Shown: positions 23,866 through 33,193 of the stretch, one piece after another
Numbering within the stretch: position 1 is the stretch's first letter
Layout: the number at the start of each line of letters is the position of its first letter
Position numbers and translations under genes: made by a program
DNA from: Bacteroidales bacterium
GTDB lineage: Bacteria > Bacteroidota > Bacteroidia > Bacteroidales > PXBB01
Direction: 5' to 3'
DNA: 43,983 nt
NCBI GenBank assembly: GCA_003565735.1
Contig: PXBB01000148.1
Span: 1 to 43,983 of the forward strand
The notes under the pieces: generated by a model
Database searches by the model: none
What the model saw: only the letters and a program-made list of their open reading frames with translations
Told to the model about the DNA's origin: nothing

Positions 23866-25947
23866 TTACTTTTTAGCAACAGGATATGCAATTCTTGCAT
23901 GATAGATATTGCGTAACTTTTTCTTGAAAACATCTTTAATGATGTTGATTTCTTTAAAGCTGAGGTTTGAATTTTCGAGTTGTTTTTCTTGTATTTGCCC
24001 ATTAATAATATCATCTACCAATCTGCTGATGTCATCATCCTCATGAGATTTTAGCGCTTTGGAAGCTGCTTCAACAGCATCTGCCATCATTAAAATTGCT
24101 GTTTCCTTTGAAAAAGGCAGAGGCCCTTTATAGCTAAAGTCTTCATCATTTATAGCGTTCTTACTGCTGTTTAATTGTAAGTTGTAAAAATAAGTTGCTT
24201 TTCTTGTCCCATGGTGGGTACGAATAAAGTCTATAATAAATTCTGGTAACCTATGCTTTTTGGCAATTTTGATGCCTTTAATAACATGACCGGTGATTAT
24301 TTGGGCGCTTTCTTTATACGTTAAATCATGGTGGGGGTTAATTTTACCTGCTTGATTTTCGGTGAAATAATGAGGGTTGTCAATTTTTCCAATATCGTGA
24401 TATAATGCACCGGTACGAACAAGTAAAGGGTTGCCGCCACAGGCATAAACAGCTTCCTCAGCCATATTGGCTACTTGAATGGAGTGTTGGAAGGTACCCG
24501 GAGCTTTTGTGGCTAGTTCACGCAACAGTGGATTGTTTGTATTGCCTAGCTCCATAAGAGAAAAATCAGTCACATAGCCAAATAATTTTTCATAAAGAAA
24601 AATCATAGGAAAAGCAAGCAAATTAAGCACAGCACTTACGGCAAATTGTCCGATAAGATTGGGGTTGAAATTTATCAGAGAACCGTCAAAAACTAAAAGT
24701 AGGCCAATGTTGAAAATAACGTAGGTGGCAAATATGTAAAACGTTGTAAAAAATAACTGGGCGCGCCGATTCATGTGAATTATGCTCAAGACAGCAACTA
24801 TGCCGGCTATAAGGTGGTAGAGTAAAAACTCATAACTGTTGGGTGCAAAACTGCTGATAATGATGACCGTAACTACGTGAATAAAAATTGCCAATCGTGT
24901 GTCGAAAAATACTCTGATAATGATGGGCGTTATACAAACAGGAATGGCATATAGCAAGTTAACATCATAACCCACAATAATTTTTGTGATAATTACCATC
25001 ATAAGCATTTGGACAATAATGAAAAAAAGCTTTTTGTTATTGTCAAAAATATTGCGTCTAAAATTGTATATAAAAAGGAAAACCACCAAAAGTAAAACGC
25101 TGGCAATTATAATCTGGCCTAAAATAATAAAATAGTATCTGTATGAATCGCCCAGAAGTTTTTGATGTTCTATTTTTAAAGATTCGATGATTTGATATTT
25201 TTCAGCACTTACAAGTTCTCCTTTCGAAATAATTTTTTCTCCGTTTTGAATCAGGCCATGTGTTAATGATATATCAGCTATGGCTTGCTGTCGATTTTTT
25301 TCTGTGGTTTTCGAATCATAAACGATGTTTATGTTCAGGCTGTTTTGAAGTATGGGTTGTAAAAATGCAATATCTTTTTCCGGTAGGTGCGATAGCTTTT
25401 CTGCAATAGCCTCATTAGCAGACTGTATGGTGTGAATGGTGTCGAGATGAAACAGCCTGGCGTCAGCGCCCCGTAGCAGATAAAACTGTTTTAACCCTTT
25501 TTCTCTGTGTGGTTCATATAGACTTATCACACCTGTGTTCAACAGCTCTTCAAGAATTTGTTCACCAGAGGTAAGTAGTTTCTTCATATGTGCACTATCC
25601 GCACTATTTTTTCTGTCTAACCATGCGTCATTAAAAAAAATATTGAAATTTGAGGTTGACAAGGCAGTAATAGCCTCATCGGTTTTGTAAAAAGGAGTGA
25701 GGTTTTCTAATTTGGCATTTTTCTCTGATTCAATATCCTGCTTGGTTTTATAGACCGGGAAATCGAAAGGGGCTATGAGGTCGTTGTGGAGCCATGGTTT
25801 TCCTTTATGGTATTCGTACCTAAAGCGCACATCACCTTGCGAAAGAAGTGCAATTAAACCTAACGAAATAAGAAATAAAATACCCCTGTTGATAAGTCTG
25901 TAGTGTTTTCTTAAAGCATTCCAAATGGACAGATGAACTGGTTTCAT
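23866..25947 (-). CDS. pgpH: 7TM-HD protein, PgpH-like cyclic-di-AMP phosphodiesterase
   Basis: About 693 residues from the first ATG at 25947 (the frame stays open upstream to a TTG at 25986, which would overlap the TPR gene). One N-terminal membrane helix, an extracytoplasmic 7TMR-HDED-type domain (about 50-260), seven helices (about 270-440), then a cytoplasmic HD domain with TGALYHDIGKIDNPHYF, ITGHVIKG, and RTHHGTRKATYFY. The His-Asp residues are those that bind the two metals in PgpH, which hydrolyses cyclic-di-AMP in Firmicutes. It is the last gene of the prxQ-recA-TPR run. The symbol is by homology; the nucleotide substrate in Bacteroidota is inferred. Confidence 0.88.
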   Translation of the reverse strand: MKPVHLSIWNALRKHYRLINRGILFLISLGLIALLSQGDVRFRYEYHKGKPWLHNDLIAPFDFPVYKTKQDIESEKNAKLENLTPFYKTDEAITALSTSNFNIFFNDAWLDRKNSADSAHMKKLLTSGEQILEELLNTGVISLYEPHREKGLKQFYLLRGADARLFHLDTIHTIQSANEAIAEKLSHLPEKDIAFLQPILQNSLNINIVYDSKTTEKNRQQAIADISLTHGLIQNGEKIISKGELVSAEKYQIIESLKIEHQKLLGDSYRYYFIILGQIIIASVLLLVVFLFIYNFRRNIFDNNKKLFFIIVQMLMMVIITKIIVGYDVNLLYAIPVCITPIIIRVFFDTRLAIFIHVVTVIIISSFAPNSYEFLLYHLIAGIVAVLSIIHMNRRAQLFFTTFYIFATYVIFNIGLLLVFDGSLINFNPNLIGQFAVSAVLNLLAFPMIFLYEKLFGYVTDFSLMELGNTNNPLLRELATKAPGTFQHSIQVANMAEEAVYACGGNPLLVRTGALYHDIGKIDNPHYFTENQAGKINPHHDLTYKESAQIITGHVIKGIKIAKKHRLPEFIIDFIRTHHGTRKATYFYNLQLNSSKNAINDEDFSYKGPLPFSKETAILMMADAVEAASKALKSHEDDDISRLVDDIINGQIQEKQLENSNLSFKEINIIKDVFKKKLRNIYHARIAYPVAKK

Positions 25948-25969
25948 ATAGTATTGTTCAGATTGTCTT

Positions 25970-26992
25970 TCAGAGGTTTCCGTCAAGCCTGTTAAGTCCC
26001 TGAATGGCTAAATCATAATTTGTTCTTAAATTCAGAGCTCTGTAATAATCAGCTCTGGCATTATGTATGTCGCCTAACAGTTCGAAGCAGTATCCTCTGT
26101 TGTAATAAGCTTCAACATAATCAGGCGCGTACTTAATAGCATCGCTGAAATGAACAATAGCTTGCCTGAACATTTCAAGGTACACCATATGGATATAGCC
26201 CATGTTGTAGTGTGCATGTGCATGTGTCGAATCAATTTGAAGCAGTTTGGTATATGTTGACAATGCTTCGTTGAGCATATCGTGTTCCTGGTAGAAATAG
26301 GCAAGGTTGTATAAAGCTTCTGTACTTTCGGGCCAAAGGTTTAAAGCATTGTTATAATAATCAATAGCTAAGGGATTGCTAAGGCCGGCGTATAACAAAC
26401 CTAACTGTATGTAGGCATGATAATACTCCTGATCTTGATCGACGGTTACCTGTATGTTGTTGATAGCACGTACGGTATCGCCAAGCATTTTATAAGTCAT
26501 GCCTCTTATGAAGTAGGCTTTGGGATTAACTCTTTCAATTTTAATAGCTTTTGAAGTGAGGTCCACTACTTTTTCATATTCACTAAAATATAAATGCAAC
26601 TCAGCCCTTTTGAGTAAGGCATTATTACTCTCCGGATTTATCTGCAGAGCTTTTTCTAAAGCGGCAAGTGTGTTGCCTATCATACCCGTAAACATATAAA
26701 TGTCGGAAAGAGTCACATAATAATCTGCATTCAGTGAGTCTAAAGTGAGTGCTTGGTTGATATCCCTAAAAGCTGAATCAATGTTTTCAATCTGAAGGTA
26801 ATACTGCGCTCTTTTGTTGAACAAATCAGGATTATTAGGATTTTCTTTAATTTTCTGATTGATTTCTTTTAAGAAAGCATCTGTTGGTGCAATCTGAATA
26901 TTTTCAGCACCTTTTCTTTTATCATGAGAATCATTGCAAGAAGCTGCAAAAAAAATAAGAGTTACAATAAAAAGAGCCGGTTTATAAAGCAT
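25970..26992 (-). CDS. TPR-repeat lipoprotein
   Basis: 340 residues from the ATG at 26992. The frame is open to a TTG at 27043 inside recA, but the shorter start gives a clean signal peptide MLYKPALFIVTLIFFAASC and leaves 10 bases after the recA stop. Lipobox AASC, then about eight tetratricopeptide repeats covering the rest (for example NPDLFNKRAQYYLQIENIDS, NPKAYFIRGMTYKMLGD, YVEAYYNRGYCFELLGD). TPR proteins are protein-protein scaffolds; in Bacteroidota, lipoproteins like this often assist envelope complexes. It lies between recA and the PgpH-like gene and is surely co-transcribed; the partner cannot be read from sequence. Confidence 0.85.
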   Translation of the reverse strand: MLYKPALFIVTLIFFAASCNDSHDKRKGAENIQIAPTDAFLKEINQKIKENPNNPDLFNKRAQYYLQIENIDSAFRDINQALTLDSLNADYYVTLSDIYMFTGMIGNTLAALEKALQINPESNNALLKRAELHLYFSEYEKVVDLTSKAIKIERVNPKAYFIRGMTYKMLGDTVRAINNIQVTVDQDQEYYHAYIQLGLLYAGLSNPLAIDYYNNALNLWPESTEALYNLAYFYQEHDMLNEALSTYTKLLQIDSTHAHAHYNMGYIHMVYLEMFRQAIVHFSDAIKYAPDYVEAYYNRGYCFELLGDIHNARADYYRALNLRTNYDLAIQGLNRLDGNL

Positions 26993-27002
26993 TTCAAATA
27001 AA

Positions 27003-28013
27003 TTATTGAATATTTTCTTTGATTTTATTTTCAAGTTCTTCAAGGAGTTCAGGGTTGTCCATCAACAATGTTCTTACAGCCTCCCTGCCTTGACCTAATT
27101 TAGTTTCTCCATAACTAAACCAGGAACCACTTTTTTTAATAATGTTTTTATCAACAGCCAAATCTAATATTTCTCCTACTTTAGAGATTCCTTTGCCATA
27201 GATAATGTCAAATTCAACAGTTTTAAAAGGGGGTGCCATTTTGTTTTTTACAACCTTAACACGTGTACGACTACCCACTATACTTTCCCCTTCTTTAATT
27301 TGGGTTACACGTCTGATGTCAATGCGAACGGAAGAATAAAATTTCAGCGCATTACCCCCGGTAGTAGTTTCGGGATTACCAAACATAATACCAATTTTTT
27401 CGCGAAGCTGGTTGATAAAAATACAGCAACAACCTGTTTTACTTATGTTGGCCGTAAGCTTTCGGAGAGCTTGAGACATAAGTCTTGCCTGAAGTCCCAT
27501 TTTGGAGTCACCCATTTCACCTTCGATTTCACTTTTTGGCGTTAGTGCAGCAACAGAGTCAATTACAAGAATATCAATAGCACCGGAGCGTATTAGATTG
27601 TCCGCTATTTCAAGAGCTTGTTCTCCATTATCAGGCTGTGAAATAAGAAGGTTTTGTACGTCAACACCAAGTTTTTGAGCATAAGACATGTCAAATGCAT
27701 GTTCGGCATCAACAAAAGCTGCAATGCCACCGCTCTTTTGAGCTTCTGCTATGGCATGTATAGCCAGGGTCGTTTTCCCGGAAGACTCCGGGCCATAAAT
27801 TTCTATAACTCGCCCCCTGGGAAAACCGCCAATGCCCAGTGCAATATCTAAACCAAAAGAGCCCGTAGGAATACTTTCTACGTTTACAACTGTGTTGTCG
27901 CCTAGTTTCATTATGGTGCCTTTGCCATAATCTTTTTCAATTTTATCAATAGTTAATTGAAGCGCTTTTAGTTTTTCATTATCAATTTTTGATTCTTTTT
28001 TATCTTTAGCCAT
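27003..28013 (-). CDS. recA: Recombinase RecA
   Basis: 336 residues, typical length for RecA. It forms filaments on single-stranded DNA for strand exchange and triggers LexA self-cleavage. Visible: Walker [11 protein letters not shown] (about 68-77), [10 protein letters not shown], Walker [11 protein letters not shown], the L1/L2 loop region MSQALRKLT and [22 protein letters not shown]. The C-terminal tail is acidic ([15 protein letters not shown]). It begins 17 bases downstream of prxQ. No SOS-box-like site was recognised in front of it. Confidence 0.98.
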   Translation of the reverse strand: MAKDKKESKIDNEKLKALQLTIDKIEKDYGKGTIMKLGDNTVVNVESIPTGSFGLDIALGIGGFPRGRVIEIYGPESSGKTTLAIHAIAEAQKSGGIAAFVDAEHAFDMSYAQKLGVDVQNLLISQPDNGEQALEIADNLIRSGAIDILVIDSVAALTPKSEIEGEMGDSKMGLQARLMSQALRKLTANISKTGCCCIFINQLREKIGIMFGNPETTTGGNALKFYSSVRIDIRRVTQIKEGESIVGSRTRVKVVKNKMAPPFKTVEFDIIYGKGISKVGEILDLAVDKNIIKKSGSWFSYGETKLGQGREAVRTLLMDNPELLEELENKIKENIQ

Positions 28014-28030
28014 TTTCTAATAATTAGTAT

Positions 28031-28480
28031 TTATAAAATTTGTTTTGTGTGTTCTTTTGTTTTGACTTTTTCAATGACTTCCTGAATTATGCCATCTTCG
28101 TTTATAATAAAAGTAGTACGGTGAATTCCATCGAATAATTTTCCCATGAACTTCTTGGGGCCCCATACACCATATGCTTTTAAAACTTCTTTCTCTGTAT
28201 CGGCAATCAAAGGGAAAGGTAAATTATGTTTTTCCTTAAACTTTTGATGCGACTTTTCGCTGTCGGCACTTACGCCAATAACTACATAACCGGCTTTTAG
28301 CAGTGCATCATAATTGTCGCGCAAGTCGCAGGCTTGAGCCGTACAACCCGGAGTATTGTCGCGTGGATAAAAATATAATACAATTTTTTGGCCCTTATAA
28401 TCAGATTTCTTTATAGTGTTGCCGTCTTGATCTTTTCCTTCAAAGTCAGGGGCAATATCTCCTTGTTTTAGATGTGTCAT
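28031..28480 (-). CDS. bcp: Thioredoxin-dependent peroxiredoxin, PrxQ/Bcp type
   Basis: 149 residues, the standard size. It reduces hydrogen peroxide and organic peroxides using a peroxidatic cysteine and thioredoxin. Cys46 in YPRDNTPGCTAQACDLRD is peroxidatic and Cys51 is the resolving residue, the intramolecular pair of the PrxQ subfamily. PLIADTEKEVLKAYGVWG and GIHRTTFIINEDGII are also conserved. It is the first gene of the run ahead of recA, pairing oxidative defence with DNA repair. Confidence 0.95.
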   Translation of the reverse strand: MTHLKQGDIAPDFEGKDQDGNTIKKSDYKGQKIVLYFYPRDNTPGCTAQACDLRDNYDALLKAGYVVIGVSADSEKSHQKFKEKHNLPFPLIADTEKEVLKAYGVWGPKKFMGKLFDGIHRTTFIINEDGIIQEVIEKVKTKEHTKQIL

Positions 28481-28869
28481 AGTCCTGTGTTTTTTTTAAT
28501 TTATTATTATGCAAAATAAAATATTTTTTTTGATATAACCTGACTTTTTTATTTTATTTAACGGTTTTTTCTAATCCCACTTATTATACAGATTATACAG
28601 AGAATCTTATATAGAAAGCATGCTATATGACATTTATTCATTAATATGAAAATCGCTTTCTTGCATGCTTTTATGCTGTGTATTAAGTCAGCTGGCACTC
28701 TAACAGCATCTCTGTGGCAAAAGTGCCAAAATTTTAATGATATGTTTTTATTAAGCTTGGGTTTAAACAAAAGTTTTTTCTATTTTTGCTCATCATTTGT
28801 TAAGTAAGCGGTCCAATATCTGGATATAATAAAATCTTTTACAAAATATAAAAAACAAAATTATTCATT
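28481..28869. other. Intergenic region between prxQ and the tricorn-type protease
   Basis: 389 bases with no supported gene. A 70-codon open frame on the minus strand (28558-28770) has no family likeness. Two small inverted repeats are visible: AAAGCATGC 28615-28623 / GCATGCTTT 28663-28671, and TGGCACT 28693-28699 / AGTGCCA 28722-28728. It must hold the start signals of the prxQ operon and of the protease. Confidence 0.45.
28757..28788 (+). promoter_or_regulatory. Promoter of the tricorn-type protease gene
   Basis: TATTTTTG at 28781-28788 is a full -7 match, with TTGG at 28757-28760 as a partial -33 box at a 20-base spacing. Leader to the ATG at 28870 is about 75 bases. Confidence 0.45.
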
Positions 28870-31800
28870 ATGAAAAAGTTACTTCTGACATTAGGATTGA
28901 GTTTAATGTTTATGCATTTTTATGCACAAAAAGAGGCCAGGTTGATGCGTTTTCCTGCTATTCATGGGGATCAGGTAGTGTTTACTTATGCCGGTAATTT
29001 ATATACAGTGGACAGAACCGGAGGAATTGCCAGAAAGCTGACATCCGATATTGGTTATGAAATGTTTCCACGATTTTCACCGGATGGCAAACACATTGCT
29101 TTTACTGCGCAATACGATGGAAATACTGAAGTTTATGTGATGCCGGCTACCGGTGGCATACCAAAGCGTCTTACATACACGGCAACATTAGGTAGAGACC
29201 AACTCTCTGACCGTATGGGACCCAACAATATTGTAATGGGGTGGACGCCAGACGGCAAACATATCATTTATCGCTCGCGTAAAAAAACTTTCAACGATTT
29301 TATTGGTCATCTCTATAAAGTAAGTATCAATGGGGGTATGCCACAAGAACTTCCTTTGTCAACCGGTGGCTTTAACAGCTTTTCACCAGACGGGAAAAAG
29401 ATAGCATTTAACCGCGTGTTCCGTGAATTCCGTACATGGAAATATTATCAGGGAGGGATGGCTGATGATATTCGCATTTTCGACTTTGACTCTAAAGAAG
29501 TGACTAATATAACAAACAACATTTCTCAGGATATCATCCCTATGTGGATAGGCAATGAAATTTATTTTATTTCTGACAGAGACCGAACCATGAACCTTTT
29601 TGCTTATAATAAGGATAATGGGAGCACTCGAAAAGTGACGAATTATACCAACTACGATATTAAGTTTCCATCACATAGCACAGACGCTATAGTTTTTGAA
29701 AAAGCCGGCTATATATATGTGTTTGATGTTGGTATCCAACGTGCAGAAAAGCTAGAGATATTTATTAAAGATGACATATTACCAGGACGTTCTGCACAAA
29801 AAGATGCGTCAAAAAATATTCAATATGCGGATATATCTCCCGACGGTCAACGTTTGGTTTTTAGCGCGAGGGGCGATGTTTTTACGGTACCTTCTGAAGA
29901 AGGCATTACTAGAAATCTTACACAAACATCAGGCATTCACGAGAGAAGTGCTGTTTGGTCTCCTGATGGAAAGTATATTGCATATATGAGCGATAAAAGT
30001 GGTGAGTTTGAGATATACATTCATAAGCAAGATGGAAGCGAAGAAGCTGTGCAAATTACCGAAGGGGTTGATACTTACTACTTTAATATGAAATGGTCGC
30101 CCAACAGCCGTTACCTTCTTTGGAGCGATAAAAAAATGCGCCTTCGCTATGTAGATATTAATTCTAAGCGCGTCACAGAAGTAGCCCATAATAAAATATG
30201 GGAGTTTTCAGATTTCGACTGGAGCCCGGACAGCCGTTGGATAGCTTATACCAATAGTGAAAGAAATGGTTTATCATCTGTTAAGCTTTACAGCCTTGAT
30301 AAAAAAGAATCATATGATGTAAGCGATATTTGGCACAGATCTTATGGCACTTCTTTTAGTAGGTGTGGTAAGTATTTGTTTTTTGTATCCGATAGAGATT
30401 TCGAACCTATTTATAGCCGTACAGAATGGAACCACGCTTATAATCAAATGGCAAGAGTTTATTTCGTTACTTTATCAAAGGAGACTCCCAATCCTTTTGC
30501 TCATAGAAATAATGAAGTTTCGGTTAATGGTAACGACCAACAAAGTGAAAATGAAATTGACTTGGAAAATATAACCGTTCATACTGACAACCTGCCTTCC
30601 AGAGTTTTGTCACTGCCTATTGATGTGGCAAACTACTATAACATTCAGGCATGGGATAACAAGGTGTATTATATGAAAAATGATACAGAAAAAGGTAAAA
30701 GAGCATTAATGCTGTTCGACCTGGATGAACGTAAAGAAAAAGAAATTGTTGAATGTACAAACTTTAGTATCAGTCATGATAAAAAGAAAATGGTTGTGGC
30801 ACGCGGACAGCAGTATTTTGTCATAAATACACCTGCCAATCCTGTTTCATTAAGCGACAGAGTTGACTTGTCCAATATGAAAGTGTGGCCTGACCTGAAA
30901 GAAGAATGGGCTCAGATATTTTACGAAAGCTGGCGCCAGATGCGCGACTTTTTCTACGTGGAAAATATGCATGGCGTTGACTGGGAAGCCATGAAAGAAA
31001 AATATGAAGTGTTCTTGCCTTATGTAAATCACAGACACGACCTGAACTATGTAATTGGCGAACTTATTGGCGAATTAAATGTGGGGCATGCTTATGTTAA
31101 TGGTGGCGACTTGCCGGATCTTACAAGAATACCTCTGGGATTGTTGGGTGCCAGTTTTAGCAAAGATGCTTCAGGCTATTTTAAAGTGGAAGAGATTTTG
31201 GAAGGTGCCAACTGGTCCAACAAATTACGATCGCCTCTGACAGAGCAAGGCATTAATGTGAACGAAGGAGATTATATTATTGCGATCAATGGTAACGACT
31301 TGAAAAATGTTTCAAACATTTACGAATTGCTTGTCGATAAAGCCAATAAGCCGGTAGAAATAACGGTTAACAATCGCCCTAGGAGTGAGGGTGCTGAGAA
31401 GTATATAGTAAAACCCATTGCCGATGAATCAGAACTTTATTATTACAATTGGGTGCAAAATAATATTCGTAGGGTAAGTGAAGCAACAGATGGTAAGGTG
31501 GGTTATATTCATATTCCTGACATGGGGCCAGGTGGTTTGAATGAGTTTGTCAAACATTTTTATCCACAGCTTCACAAAAAAGCCCTTATTATTGATGATA
31601 GAGGAAATGGAGGAGGTAATGTCTCACCTATGATACTCGAACGTTTGCAGCGCAGGGTACAAAGGGCCAATATGTTACGTAATGCACAAATACCGTATCA
31701 AACACCCCGTCAAATGATGCTTGGGCCAATTGCGGTTCTTATCAATCAGTATTCAGCTTCTGATGGTGATCTTTTTCCTTACGGTGTAAAAAAATATGGC

Positions 31801-32100
31801 CTCGGACCGGTTATTGGTGTTCGTTCATGGGGCGGCGTTGTAGGTATCAGAGGAACACACCCATTTATTGATGGTGCCATCCTTAATAAGCCCGAATTTG
31901 CTTCTTACGATGCCGTAACAGGTGAGTGGATTATTGAAGGCTGGGGTGTAGAACCCGATATTGAAATTGACAACTGTCCGCATAGAGAATATTTGGGAGA
32001 AGATGACCAGCTTGACAGGGCTATTGAAGAAATTCTTAATGCTCTGAAAGACTTCACGCCACTTCCAGATATACCGGAAGGTCCGGATAAAAGCAGATAG
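28870..32100 (+). CDS. Tricorn-type S41 peptidase, exported
   Basis: 1076 residues with a signal peptide (MKKLLLTLGLSLMFMHFYAQ). Two beta-propellers follow (about 25-330 and 330-640, with many SPDGKxIAF-type blades of the TolB/tricorn kind), then a helical segment, a PDZ domain (about 750-850) and an S41 tail-type serine protease domain. Candidate catalytic residues matching tricorn protease are His740 in NVGHAYVNGG, Ser964-Asp965 in INQYSASDGD, and Glu1028 in GWGVEPDIE. The family degrades peptides; in Bacteroidota these exported forms probably act in the periplasm. It has its own promoter; the propeller lipoprotein gene follows after 30 bases. Confidence 0.93.
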   Translation: MKKLLLTLGLSLMFMHFYAQKEARLMRFPAIHGDQVVFTYAGNLYTVDRTGGIARKLTSDIGYEMFPRFSPDGKHIAFTAQYDGNTEVYVMPATGGIPKRLTYTATLGRDQLSDRMGPNNIVMGWTPDGKHIIYRSRKKTFNDFIGHLYKVSINGGMPQELPLSTGGFNSFSPDGKKIAFNRVFREFRTWKYYQGGMADDIRIFDFDSKEVTNITNNISQDIIPMWIGNEIYFISDRDRTMNLFAYNKDNGSTRKVTNYTNYDIKFPSHSTDAIVFEKAGYIYVFDVGIQRAEKLEIFIKDDILPGRSAQKDASKNIQYADISPDGQRLVFSARGDVFTVPSEEGITRNLTQTSGIHERSAVWSPDGKYIAYMSDKSGEFEIYIHKQDGSEEAVQITEGVDTYYFNMKWSPNSRYLLWSDKKMRLRYVDINSKRVTEVAHNKIWEFSDFDWSPDSRWIAYTNSERNGLSSVKLYSLDKKESYDVSDIWHRSYGTSFSRCGKYLFFVSDRDFEPIYSRTEWNHAYNQMARVYFVTLSKETPNPFAHRNNEVSVNGNDQQSENEIDLENITVHTDNLPSRVLSLPIDVANYYNIQAWDNKVYYMKNDTEKGKRALMLFDLDERKEKEIVECTNFSISHDKKKMVVARGQQYFVINTPANPVSLSDRVDLSNMKVWPDLKEEWAQIFYESWRQMRDFFYVENMHGVDWEAMKEKYEVFLPYVNHRHDLNYVIGELIGELNVGHAYVNGGDLPDLTRIPLGLLGASFSKDASGYFKVEEILEGANWSNKLRSPLTEQGINVNEGDYIIAINGNDLKNVSNIYELLVDKANKPVEITVNNRPRSEGAEKYIVKPIADESELYYYNWVQNNIRRVSEATDGKVGYIHIPDMGPGGLNEFVKHFYPQLHKKALIIDDRGNGGGNVSPMILERLQRRVQRANMLRNAQIPYQTPRQMMLGPIAVLINQYSASDGDLFPYGVKKYGLGPVIGVRSWGGVVGIRGTHPFIDGAILNKPEFASYDAVTGEWIIEGWGVEPDIEIDNCPHREYLGEDDQLDRAIEEILNALKDFTPLPDIPEGPDKSR

Positions 32101-32130
32101 TTTATGAGGTCTTTGGAAATAGTTTAATCT

Positions 32131-33183
32131 ATGATTTTTAAAATAAAGGGGCTGTATAAAGTTGCCTTTCTGTTGATTTTTTATGGCGTCTTTGTTACAG
32201 CTTGTAAGGATGACAGGCCTGTTATAACACCAAATAATAACATTCTTGTCGGTCAAAGAGGTGTTTTTATTACTAACGAAGGCAACTTTCAGTTTGGCAA
32301 TGCTTCAATTACGCTTTATGAGCCGGACAGCAGAAATGCTGTGAATAATTATTTTGAGAATGTTAACAACAGGCCTTTGGGCGATGTATGCCAGTCTATT
32401 CATGTTTTTAACGGTAAGGCGTATATGGTATTGAACAATTCTGGAAATATTGAAGTTGTTAATGCCTACACATTTGAATCAGAAGCAACAATAAGTGGTT
32501 TTATAGCACCGCGTTATTTTTTGCCTGTCAGCCTATCAAAAGCTTACATCAGCGATTTGTATGCAGGCCAAATATCCGTCCTTAACCTTACTTCACAAAG
32601 CGTAAGCAAAACAATTAATTATGCAGGATGGAGTGAACAAATGCTGAACATTTACGGAAAAGCTTTTGTTACCAACCAGGAGAACACCTATATTTATGTG
32701 ATTAATACAGCAAAAGATGAAGTTGTTGACAGTATATATGCCGGTTTAGGATCAAATAGTATAGTTGAAGACGCTAATGCTCAGTTGTGGGTTTTATGCA
32801 GCGACTTAAACGGCCAAAAGAAAGCCCGCTTATTACGCATTAACCCGGTAACGCATGCTGTTGAAAAAGAGTTTGTTTTTCAGGATGAAAATGATTTGCC
32901 GTGGCGCCTAAAAATTAATGCAAGAGCTGATACACTCTATTTTTTAAATGAACATGTGTATCGTATGCCAATTGATGCTGACGAATTACCCACCCAAAAT
33001 TTTATAACTTCCCAAAATAACAATTTTTATGGCTTGGGTGTTTGTCCATTTTCCGGTGATGTATATGTTTCGGATGCCATTGACTATGTTCAAAGGGGTG
33101 TGGTTTACCGCTATAGTGCTAATGGAGTAGAGGTAGATGTTTTTCAGTCAGGTATCATCCCAGGTGATTTCTGGTTTTGGTAG
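32131..33183 (+). CDS. Beta-propeller lipoprotein, YncE/DUF5074-like
   Basis: 350 residues. Lipoprotein signal ending at Cys25 (VFVTAC) followed by KDD, which resembles the surface-export signal of Bacteroidota lipoproteins, so surface display is likely. The body repeats blades of about 45 residues (AYMVLNNSGNIEVVNAYTFE, AYISDLYAGQISVLNLTSQ, AFVTNQENTYIYVINTAKDEVVDSIYAG), typical of YncE/DUF5074 seven-bladed propellers. Members include BtuG, a vitamin B12-binding protein beside BtuB. No BtuB gene or cobalamin riboswitch is present here, so the ligand remains open. It is probably co-transcribed with the protease and converges on the CotH gene 10 bases away. Confidence 0.8.
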   Translation: MIFKIKGLYKVAFLLIFYGVFVTACKDDRPVITPNNNILVGQRGVFITNEGNFQFGNASITLYEPDSRNAVNNYFENVNNRPLGDVCQSIHVFNGKAYMVLNNSGNIEVVNAYTFESEATISGFIAPRYFLPVSLSKAYISDLYAGQISVLNLTSQSVSKTINYAGWSEQMLNIYGKAFVTNQENTYIYVINTAKDEVVDSIYAGLGSNSIVEDANAQLWVLCSDLNGQKKARLLRINPVTHAVEKEFVFQDENDLPWRLKINARADTLYFLNEHVYRMPIDADELPTQNFITSQNNNFYGLGVCPFSGDVYVSDAIDYVQRGVVYRYSANGVEVDVFQSGIIPGDFWFW

Positions 33184-33193
33184 TTCTTATTAA

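Noticed and set aside
27950-28100. LexA/SOS box before recA
   Set aside because: recA follows prxQ by 17 bases, and no recognisable palindromic SOS site was found there.
28558-28770. 70-codon open frame on the minus strand, Cys- and Ile-rich
   Set aside because: No family likeness, no neighbour in the same direction at normal spacing, and a composition expected of AT-rich non-coding DNA.
32101-32130. Possible cobalamin riboswitch before the propeller lipoprotein (BtuG idea)
   Set aside because: Only 30 bases separate the two genes, too short for such a switch, and no B12-box-like sequence was seen.
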